Shown here: piece by piece, positions 8,730 through 15,206 of the stretch
Position numbering within the stretch: the first letter of the stretch is position 1
How the letters are laid out: each line of letters begins with the position of its first letter
Origin: Rhodovulum steppense
Lineage (GTDB): Bacteria > Pseudomonadota > Alphaproteobacteria > Rhodobacterales > Rhodobacteraceae
Assembly (NCBI RefSeq): GCF_004339675.1
Contig: NZ_SLVM01000015.1
Span: forward strand, 1-64,000
Direction: 5' to 3'
Length of the DNA stretch: 64,000 bases
The notes under the pieces: generated by a model
The model's input: the letters and a program-made list of their open reading frames with translations, nothing else
What the model was told of the DNA's origin: nothing
Databases searched by the model: none
Translations under genes and position numbers: made by a program

Positions 8730-9153
8730 GAACGAGGTTGCGACGATGGTCGACAGCGGGACAACCTCGCCGATGCAGGCTACAAGGACAAAAGCGCCAG
8801 AGCCTGGCCGCTGTCGTCGGTGTTGCGCCTACGAGACGGCGTGGCATCTTCGCGGCTTCATCGATATTGCGACAGGCTTGCGGCTCACCTTTTCGAGATT
8901 TGGACCATACTGGTGCGCGGATGCGGCACCTTCGGAAAGACCCGGCATCTTGATGCATGATAACGTCAAAGCGTTCAGCGGCTCTCCCGTGGACCCGGGC
9001 GGGGCCGGGAGTTCCTGGTCGGGCAACCGCACCGATCGAATCCCGGTGCGACCTGCCGAATGCCCTCACCATCATGAAACGCGTTACTTGATAACAATTG
9101 TCGAGGGCAGAATCAGATCGACAGGCCGCATCTAAATTTCTACGCTTCCCTGG
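8730..9153. other. gap without recognisable gene
   Basis: About 420 bp between the small membrane ORF and the WYL regulator. Short open frames exist on both strands but none has protein-like composition or a ribosome site. The part nearest the membrane ORF may be its decayed 5' end. The right part, from about 9060, is more AT-rich (TTGATAACAATTGTC) and probably holds the regulator's promoter. Confidence 0.4.
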
Positions 9154-9168
9154 TGTCAGTTTCTGTCA
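9154..9168 (+). promoter_or_regulatory. TGTCA-N5-TGTCA repeat before the WYL regulator
   Basis: Two direct copies of TGTCA separated by five bases lie 12 bp before the ATG at 9181. The half-site and spacing match the inverted site TGACA-N5-TGTCA found just after the gene at 10187-10201. Position and recurrence suggest operator sites for the WYL regulator itself; this is inference. Confidence 0.35.
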
Positions 9169-9180
9169 TGGGATGTCTCC

Positions 9181-10182
9181 ATGTCTTCCTTTGCCAAGGC
9201 CTCTGACCTCCTTCGCCTCGCCGAGATGGCAGCCGCCCGCCATCTCGGCGTGGGCCTTCAGGACATCGAGGAGGCGTTCGACATCGACCGACGCACCGCG
9301 CAGCGGATGACCAGGGCGCTGGAAACGCTGTTTCCCGGCGTCGAGACCCGCCAGGACGAGGCGCGGCGGAAGTTCTGGAAAATCCGGGGCTCTGACGCCC
9401 GCCTGATGCTGTCGCAGGGGATCCGTGACAGCGAACTGGCGGCGGTCGAACTGGCGATCCGCCGGGCGGAGCGCGACGGCGCGAGCAACGAGGTTAAGGC
9501 TCTGGAATCGCTGCGCGACCGGCTTCTGGCCTGCATGCCCGGCACCCATGCCCGCCGCGCCGAGACCGATGCCGAGGCGGTGCTGGAGGCGCATGGCTTC
9601 GCCTCACGCCCGGGGCCGCGGGTGCGCACCGATCCGCGCATCCTGGCCACCATTGCCGAGGCCCTGAAAGCGCCGAACAGGCTGACAATCACCTATGCCG
9701 GCGAGCGCGACAACGGCCCGCGCGACCGCCTGGTCGAGCCCTATGGCCTGCTGCTCGGCATCCGGCGCTATCTTGTCGCACGGGAACAGGGCGGCGACGC
9801 ACGGTTACGGCATTTCCGGCTGGACCGCATCGGCGCCGCGCGGCTGGAGCCGCAATCCTTCCAGCGTGATCCCGGGTTCGACCTCGATACCCATGCCGCC
9901 TGCGCCTTCGGCTCGTTCCACGCCGAGGCCGAATTCGGCGAGGTCGCCTGGCGCTTCGCCCCCTCGGCCGCCCCTGTCGCCCGCGAATTCGTCTTCCACC
10001 CCTTGCAGGAGATGACCGAGGAATTGGACGGCGCGCTCACCGTTCGCTTCCACGCCTCGGGATGGCTGGAAATGGCCTGGCATCTCTACCAATGGGGCGA
10101 CCGCGTTGAGGTGCTGGCGCCCGAAGGCCTGCGAGCGCTCGTCGCCAGCTACCAGAGGTCGGATTTTCCGGCCTTGCCCTGA
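9181..10182 (+). CDS. WYL-domain transcriptional regulator
   Basis: A 333-residue regulator of the YafY/WYL type. The N-terminal ~75 residues form a winged helix-turn-helix (DIEEAFDIDRRTAQRMTRAL). The middle contains the WYL-like segment RLVEPYGLLLGIRRYLVAREQ with RYL in place of WYL, and the C-terminal part (FHASGWLEMAWHLYQWGD) is the WCX extension, ending in a strand and helix (EVLAPEGLRALVASYQRS). WYL domains sense nucleic-acid ligands and often control defence or DNA-repair genes. Here the next gene is only a remnant of an SbcD/YhaO-like metallophosphoesterase, consistent with an originally linked regulator-nuclease locus. The start follows GGATG. Confidence 0.85.
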   Translation: MSSFAKASDLLRLAEMAAARHLGVGLQDIEEAFDIDRRTAQRMTRALETLFPGVETRQDEARRKFWKIRGSDARLMLSQGIRDSELAAVELAIRRAERDGASNEVKALESLRDRLLACMPGTHARRAETDAEAVLEAHGFASRPGPRVRTDPRILATIAEALKAPNRLTITYAGERDNGPRDRLVEPYGLLLGIRRYLVAREQGGDARLRHFRLDRIGAARLEPQSFQRDPGFDLDTHAACAFGSFHAEAEFGEVAWRFAPSAAPVAREFVFHPLQEMTEELDGALTVRFHASGWLEMAWHLYQWGDRVEVLAPEGLRALVASYQRSDFPALP

Positions 10183-10186
10183 CCGC

Positions 10187-10201
10187 TGACAGGAATTGTC
10201 A
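10187..10201 (+). promoter_or_regulatory. TGACA-N5-TGTCA palindrome after the WYL gene
   Basis: A perfect 5-bp inverted repeat, TGACA GGAAT TGTCA, lies between the WYL regulator and the metallophosphoesterase remnant, where the promoter of the latter should be. The half-site matches the repeat before the regulator at 9154-9168. I infer an operator bound by the WYL protein. Confidence 0.4.
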
Positions 10202-10274
10202 TGCTCGACCGGTGGGGCGTAAAAGACCCCCCGGGAATGCGCGAGCTGTCTTGTGTCAAGGAGAGAAGTGCCAG

Positions 10275-10374
10275 ATGTTCCGTTTTTGCTCACAGTTCCG
10301 ACCTGCATCTCGTCAAGCCCTTCGGGCGGTTTGACAACGATTTGCCGACCCTGCTGCGCGAGGCGAAGCTGTAA
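10275..10374 (+). pseudogene. 5' fragment of SbcD/YhaO-like metallophosphoesterase
   Basis: An ATG at 10275 preceded by GGAGAG begins MFRF, then after a one-base shift the sequence reads FAHSSDLHLVKPFGRFDNDL followed by PTLLREAKL and a stop. This is the start of a calcineurin-like DNA-repair exonuclease (typical family start: FxHxSDLHLGKPFGRFD). The catalytic SDLH motif is present but only about 33 codons survive and the frame is shifted. A neighbouring AAA/SMC-like partner is also missing. The insertion or decay of the IS481-type element just downstream probably caused the loss. Confidence 0.55.
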
Positions 10375-10714
10375 GATATGGGCCGCGCCATCCGTGTCAG
10401 AGCAGATGCACTTCCTTCGCGGTCGATACAGCGTCGGCCGCGATCGGGCGCAAGTCGAATATCGGTGGTCTGGGGCGGGAGACGCTCGACGTCCCGCTTG
10501 ACGCGCGTGGCTTGCCGCCGGTAGCGCGCTTCTGCACGAAGCGGCGGATGAAGGCCATGTCGTCGGGCCTGACGCGTCCGTTTTCAGCTTCTGCCGACGT
10601 ACGCCGCTTGCCAGCATGTTTTGCGGCCCGCAGGTCGCGCGCGGGTCGCTGCTGACGCCGCGGGGGTCATCCACGCGGTCCTGACCGGTCGAGCCATTGG
10701 GGCATCATGGGTCC
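10375..10714. other. gap without recognisable gene
   Basis: About 340 bp between the metallophosphoesterase remnant and the recognisable part of the IS481-type transposase. Short frames are present on both strands, none convincing. It probably contains decayed mobile-element sequence. Confidence 0.35.
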
Positions 10715-11100
10715 GAGAGACAATGGCGAGGGGCATCCAGTTCGCAGAGCAGCCCCGCCACGGAACACCGCCCGGTCTCGGCAGATGCGGTTCGATATGA
10801 TCCGCGAGGCCAACGGCATCTAGCACCGGCTGACCAAGCCTGACCACCCCTGGACAAACGGCCGGGTCTAGCGGATGAACCGCACGATCAAAGAAGCCAC
10901 GGTCAAACGCTTCCGATACGACAGCCACGATCAACTGCGGGCGCACCTCCATGACTGTCTCGCAGCCTAAAACTTCACACGCAGGTTCAAGGCCCTCAGC
11001 GGCCTAATGCCCTACGAATACCTCTGCAAGGTATGACTGCAGAATCCGACAGGACAGTCTCATCGTCAGTCCGATCCACTAGATGACGGGACTGAACACC
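10715..11100 (+). pseudogene. degenerate IS481-family transposase (C-terminal part)
   Basis: Read across frames, the stretch gives GIQFAEQPR, then FDMIREANGI-stop-HRLTKPDHPW, TNGRV-stop-RMNRTIKEATVK, RFRYDSHDQLRAHLHD, and ends MTGLNT. This is the C-terminal half of the rve-type DDE domain of IS481-family transposases (family sequence: EANGIEHRLTKPNHPWTNGQ and VERMNRTIKEATVKRF). At least three in-frame stops and one frameshift are present and the N-terminal half is missing, so it is dead. It separates the WYL locus from the secreted proteins to the right. Confidence 0.7.
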
Positions 11101-11127
11101 CAAGGCTGGATGCACGAGATGAATCCC

Positions 11128-11580
11128 TCAATGGTTTTGTTCAACAGGCCGTGCGTCGAGCGCCCTCCCCCCATGGTGCGGCGCAAGACCCGCCAGCGCC
11201 CCGAGTTGGTCGTCGGTCAGCGCACCATATATGCCGAGGATCGCCTCTGTCATGCCGGTCTCCTCGTGAAGGATGACAACTCCCCCGGGCTGCAATTCCA
11301 ACAGAACGAAGCGCGCGGTGCTGCGCCCGCTGCGCCAGATCACTGCCAGATCGACATGGCCGTTGCCGGTGACGTCGCGCAGCCCGTGCAGGGAGAAGAC
11401 CGGGTCTAGCGGATCCTGCCGGATCTCGAAAACGCTCTCGCCATTCAGTGTGACAGAGACCTCGCCTGCCGTGATCCCGATCCGGTAGCCCGGATCCAGC
11501 GGCTGGCCGAAAGCCGCGCCGTCGCTCAGGCACAGGGCAAGACCGGGGGCGCAAAGGCCGGAAAGAAGCGTGCGGTGCAT
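11128..11580 (-). CDS. secreted protein of unknown function
   Basis: A 150-residue protein with a Sec signal peptide (MHRTLLSGLCAPGLALCL, cleavage probably after AAFG). The mature part contains LHGLRDVTGNGHVDLAVIW, which looks like an FG-GAP/VCBS-type 'D-x-N-G-x-x-D' loop and might bind calcium. The start at 11580 is chosen for the CGGAGGAGG ribosome site 8 bp upstream; it lies 17 bp after the stop of the next secreted protein, so the two form an operon. The C-terminus (PVEQNH) abuts the dead IS481 element and may be element-derived. No family recognised. Confidence 0.55.
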   Translation of the reverse strand: MHRTLLSGLCAPGLALCLSDGAAFGQPLDPGYRIGITAGEVSVTLNGESVFEIRQDPLDPVFSLHGLRDVTGNGHVDLAVIWRSGRSTARFVLLELQPGGVVILHEETGMTEAILGIYGALTDDQLGALAGLAPHHGGRALDARPVEQNH

Positions 11581-11597
11581 GTCTGGGCCTCCTCCGT

Positions 11598-13103
11598 TCA
11601 TCGCGCGCGCAGGGCCGCATCCAGTACCAGCGCGCGTTTCTCGTCATTCGCATGGATGCGCTCGAACAGCGCGCGGCGTGCGGCCACGATCTCGTCCATC
11701 CGGGTCTCCAGAGCGGCTTCCAGCGCCTCGAACTGGCGGATCGCCGCGATCTGGCTGGCAAGGATCGACCCGTCCCGGGCCGCATTCTCGCGCCAAGCCA
11801 TCAGGGTCTGCGGCAGCAGCAGCCCACCCGACAGGTCTGAATAGCCCGACAGCCCGGAAAGCGGATCCGTGGGCACGATATTCATCCAGTCGATGGCCGA
11901 GCGCAACATCGCCTTCACCACATTTCCGGAGAAGGTGGTGCGCAGAATCTCGAGTTGCTGGCGCACATCGTTCACGCGGGCCTGGGTGTCGAGATGGGCA
12001 AGCCGGTAAAGCTCCGTGGCCTCGACGAGTGCGCGATAGCGCTCGACCCCGGCTGCGGTCGGCCGCCGTGCCCAGTGCCAGGCGATCCCCGCGGCATCGA
12101 GGTCGGCCAGCAGGGCGTTGAGGCTGACGATCTGACCTTCGGCTAGGACGAAGCGATGGGTCTCGATGCTGCGTTCGATCTCGGCGGCGAAGCGGTTCAC
12201 ACGGGCGACAATCTCGCGCCCACGGAAATCCGCATCGCCCCGCGCAACAAGATGGCCGTCCCCGGGGATCGTCTCGGCGACGGCCGGAGAGAACCCGATG
12301 AGATAGCCCTGCCACTGTTGTTCATCGTGATCGGACGCGCGGCGCGGCGTCAGCCCCTTTTCGCCCGACATCCGGGCCAGCAGGCGATGGGCCTGCACCC
12401 CGTCGGGCAGTTCCGAGGTCTCGACGATCGACAGGCAGACGGTCAGGTTTGCAAAGGGCTGGTTGTCGCGGTGGTGTGCTACCGGCTGCGTCATGCCCTC
12501 GCGATAGATCAGGCGGGTCGTTTCGGTGCGCAGGCGGAAGCATCCTTCCTGCGGCCCGGAGCCGATCTCGCCCGTGACCTCCTCGAGCGCATGGCCGGGG
12601 AAGCGCATGCCGCCATGCTCGATCATCGCCTTTCTGGACAGAAACCTGCGCCCCTCGACCGTGATCCTGTCGCCGGTCCGGCGATAGGCTAGATGCGTGA
12701 CCTCCGGATCTTCCTGCGTGCCGCCCTGCATGGCGCTTTCGGGAAATAGGTCAGGTGCAAGGCCCGAATCCCGGTCGGAGACAACGGCGACGGGCCAACC
12801 ATCACGAAGCACCAGAAAGGGCCACCAGCCAAAGTTCAGCGTGCTGCGGTTCGCGCGTGCGCCAGCGGTCAGCCCCAGCGCCGCGACTTCGGTCGGCACG
12901 GAGTCGCGGCCGGTATCCTGATAGCCCGGCAGGCTGCTTACGAAGGCGAGCGCCCCGTCACCTGGCCCGTGATAGGCGCGCGGGCCCACGATCAGCCGTT
13001 CGGGAAGGCCCTCGGCCCGAAGCGTCCCGCCTGCAAGCAGGGCGGCAGCAAGCGAGATTCCGGCCAGAAACGGTCTCGATGGCGTCCCTGTCGATGAAGG
13101 CAT
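11598..13103 (-). CDS. large secreted protein of unknown function
   Basis: A 501-residue protein with a signal peptide (ISLAAALLAGGTLRAEG, cleavage after about residue 30). The mature chain has a beta-rich first half (LNFGWWPFLVLRDGWPVAVV, RRTGDRITVEGRRF) and a helical second half with long amphipathic stretches near the C-terminus (FEALEAALETRMDEIVAARR). I do not recognise a domain. The start is M at 13103 after AGGACAGG; the 49 codons upstream have no protein-like composition. It is followed by the smaller secreted protein at 11580, and the two are probably co-expressed in the envelope. Confidence 0.6.
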   Translation of the reverse strand: MPSSTGTPSRPFLAGISLAAALLAGGTLRAEGLPERLIVGPRAYHGPGDGALAFVSSLPGYQDTGRDSVPTEVAALGLTAGARANRSTLNFGWWPFLVLRDGWPVAVVSDRDSGLAPDLFPESAMQGGTQEDPEVTHLAYRRTGDRITVEGRRFLSRKAMIEHGGMRFPGHALEEVTGEIGSGPQEGCFRLRTETTRLIYREGMTQPVAHHRDNQPFANLTVCLSIVETSELPDGVQAHRLLARMSGEKGLTPRRASDHDEQQWQGYLIGFSPAVAETIPGDGHLVARGDADFRGREIVARVNRFAAEIERSIETHRFVLAEGQIVSLNALLADLDAAGIAWHWARRPTAAGVERYRALVEATELYRLAHLDTQARVNDVRQQLEILRTTFSGNVVKAMLRSAIDWMNIVPTDPLSGLSGYSDLSGGLLLPQTLMAWRENAARDGSILASQIAAIRQFEALEAALETRMDEIVAARRALFERIHANDEKRALVLDAALRAR

Positions 13104-13622
13104 GGCGGGTTCCTGTCCTTGCGGGGGCGTGGTGCCACGCTGAGGTTGCGGAAAGGTTAATCCCGGTCCAGCGCGCGATTGTGTCGCAGCATGGCCCGTT
13201 CGGATGTCGATACGAGACCGGATGCAGGGAATTGCGCGCCACAGTTCCATCAGGCGGAACGCGCGGAGCGATCATGGCAACTCGTATTTATCGCCGGTCT
13301 GCGTCTTCTCGGGACCGTGCCAAACGCCTCGGATCGCCGACACCGGAGTCCGGGGCGGGTTTCAGACCCTCGCAACGCGCCGGGGCCGCGTATCAGCGTC
13401 GCAGGGAGACGACTCTGGATGTCATTACCGTTCGGGCGCGCTATTGTTCCGCGTGGTCGGCAGCGCCTACGCCTTCCCGGGGGCTTTGTCCTTTCGGGGG
13501 GGAGGGATGCTTCATGGCCTGGCGCGGGAGGTATCTGGGGCTCCCGCCGGAACCCTCAGGAGGATGTCCTGCCACGGGGCATATGCGTCATGCCGGGGCA
13601 GCGGACAGAAAAAGGATGGAAG
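13104..13622. other. 519-bp divergent intergenic region
   Basis: Separates the leftward secreted-protein operon from the rightward cytochrome gene. Open frames cross it on the + strand, joined to the cytochrome frame, but they have no conserved character and the cytochrome has its own strong start. The left part probably holds the promoter for the leftward genes. The right part is the cytochrome leader, with AAGGATGGAAG directly before its ATG. No gene seen. Confidence 0.45.
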
Positions 13623-15134
13623 ATGGCCAATAATTCTCAAAACCTGATCCGGCTTATCGTTGCCGCTCCGGCGATCGGTCTGGCGGTCTATGCCGTGAAC
13701 TACAGCTCCGCGCCGAAACCGGAACCGGCCCCCGCCGCCGAGGCCGTGGCCGAAGTCGCGGCCGAGGAAACGGTCGCCGAAGAGGCCGTGGCCGAGGAAG
13801 ACGCCGCCGAGGAAGTAGCCACCGAAGAGGCCGCTGCCGAAGAAGTTGCTGAAGAGGACGCCGTCGAAGAGGCTGTCGAAGACGTCGCCGAAGACACCGC
13901 CGCCGAAGAGGTCACCGAGGACGCCGCCGAAGAGGCCGCGGCCGAGGAAGAGGTTGCCGAAGAGGCCGCCGAAGACGCCGTGGAAGAGGCTGCCGAGGAA
14001 GAGGCTGCCGAGGAAGCGGTCGCCGAGGATACCGCCGTCGAGGCCCCCGCGGTCGACACGCCGCAAGCCGTCGCCACCGCGCAGACGCTCGCCGAACAGG
14101 CCTCGGCGCTTGCCGCCGAATATGCCGACCTCGCCGCCCGCGCCGCCGCCCTGGCCGGCCAGTCCGCCGCGATCGTCGCGGCCCAGGCCGATGAGGCCGT
14201 GGAAGAGGCCGCCGAGGAAGCGGTGACCGAGGACGTCACCGAAGAGGCCGCCGAGGAAGCGCCCACCGAAGAAGCCGCCGAGGAAGCAGCGGAAGAGGCC
14301 CCCGCGGAAGAAGCGGCGGCGGAAGAGGTGACTGAAGAAGCCGCCGAAGAGGCGCCGGCCGAAGAGGCCGCCGAGGAAGCCCCCGCGGAAGAAGCGACCG
14401 AAGAGGCCGCGGAAGAAGCCCCGGCCGAAGAAGCCGCCGAGGAAGCGACCGAGGAGGCTGCCGCCGAGGAAGCGCCCGCCGAAGAGGTGACCGAGGAAGC
14501 CGCGGAAGAAGCCCCGGCCGAGGAAGCCGCCGAGGAAGCGACCGAGGAAGCCGCCGCGGAAGAAGCGCCCGCCGAAGAGGCGACCGAGGAAGCCACTGAA
14601 GAAGCGCCCGCCGAGGAAGTGACCGAGGAAGTCGCGGAAGAAGCCCCGGCCGAGGACGCCGCGGAAGAAACCACCGAAGAAGCCGCGGAAGAGGCACCCG
14701 CCGAGGAAGCCGCCGAGGAAGCCACGGAAGAAGCCGCCGAGGAAACCCCCGCGGCGATGACCGTAGCCTTCAGCGGCGATCCGGCCGCGGGCGAGGCGGC
14801 GTTCCGTCAGTGCACCACCTGCCACACGGTCACCAATCCCGCGGGCGAGGTGCTGGCGGGCCGTGGCCTTGCGGTCGGCCCCAACCTCTACGGCGTCGCG
14901 GGCCGTCAGGCCGGACAGGTCGAGGACTTCCGCTACTCGCCCTCGATGACCGCGGCCGGTGCTGCGGGCCTCGTCTGGACCGAGGACCAGTTCGTGACCT
15001 ATGCGGCCAACCCGACCGCGTTCCTGCGCGAATATCTCAACGACCCCCGCGCGCGCGGTTCGATGACCCACCAGGTCCGGCGCGAGCAGGAATCCTACGA
15101 CGTCTACGCCTATCTCGCCACGCTGGCGCAATAA
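13623..15134 (+). CDS. membrane-anchored cytochrome c with giant Ala/Glu spacer
   Basis: A 503-residue protein. Residues ~8-27 (LIRLIVAAPAIGLAVYAVNY) form an uncleaved N-terminal anchor. Residues ~30-378 are a low-complexity spacer made almost only of A, E, V, T, D and P in units such as AEEA, TEEA and AEEAPAEE, interrupted by an Ala-rich helix (ALAAEYADLAARAAALAGQS). Residues ~379-503 are a class I cytochrome c of the c550/c552 type: heme motif C397-TTC-H401, GPNLYGVAGRQAG, TEDQFVTYAANPTAFLREYL, and axial Met481 in GSMTHQV. It would shuttle electrons in the periplasm between respiratory complexes, as Paracoccus CycM and Rhodobacter cytochrome c-y do. Those have anchor-spacer-heme layout but far shorter spacers. 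Start chosen at the ATG after AAGGATGGAAG. It converges on cbbO. Confidence 0.8.
   Translation: MANNSQNLIRLIVAAPAIGLAVYAVNYSSAPKPEPAPAAEAVAEVAAEETVAEEAVAEEDAAEEVATEEAAAEEVAEEDAVEEAVEDVAEDTAAEEVTEDAAEEAAAEEEVAEEAAEDAVEEAAEEEAAEEAVAEDTAVEAPAVDTPQAVATAQTLAEQASALAAEYADLAARAAALAGQSAAIVAAQADEAVEEAAEEAVTEDVTEEAAEEAPTEEAAEEAAEEAPAEEAAAEEVTEEAAEEAPAEEAAEEAPAEEATEEAAEEAPAEEAAEEATEEAAAEEAPAEEVTEEAAEEAPAEEAAEEATEEAAAEEAPAEEATEEATEEAPAEEVTEEVAEEAPAEDAAEETTEEAAEEAPAEEAAEEATEEAAEETPAAMTVAFSGDPAAGEAAFRQCTTCHTVTNPAGEVLAGRGLAVGPNLYGVAGRQAGQVEDFRYSPSMTAAGAAGLVWTEDQFVTYAANPTAFLREYLNDPRARGSMTHQVRREQESYDVYAYLATLAQ
13730..14750. repeat. low-complexity (A/E)-coding repeat tract
   Basis: About 1 kb of imperfect short repeats built on GCCGAGGAA/GCGGAAGAA-type codons. 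Two acidic blocks (about 13736-14037 and 14195-14750) flank a 150-bp Ala-rich segment. In the second block a longer unit reading roughly AEEAPAEEAAEEATEE recurs several times, so the tract has probably grown by slippage or unequal exchange. It creates long spurious frames on both strands. Confidence 0.85.
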
Positions 15135-15152
15135 GGCCCATCCGGCCCACGC

Positions 15153-15189
15153 GGCCGGGACGTCCTGAACAAGACGCCCCGTCCCGGCC
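15153..15189. terminator. bidirectional hairpin between the cytochrome gene and cbbO
   Basis: GGCCGGGACG at 15153-15162 pairs perfectly with CGTCCCGGCC at 15180-15189 across a 17-base loop. It lies in the 72-bp space between two convergent genes. No long T run follows, so strength is uncertain. Confidence 0.5.
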
Positions 15190-15206
15190 ATGCGCCGGGG
15201 CGGGGT

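Noticed and set aside
9181-11100. CRISPR array or cas genes near the WYL regulator
   Set aside because: WYL regulators can adjoin CRISPR loci, but there is no regularly spaced repeat and no cas-like frame here.
13512-15191. Long Gly/Phe-rich and Ser/Ala-rich frames on the minus strand opposite the cytochrome
   Set aside because: They are mirror products of the GCC/GAG-type repeat; only the + frame gives an anchor and a heme-binding domain.
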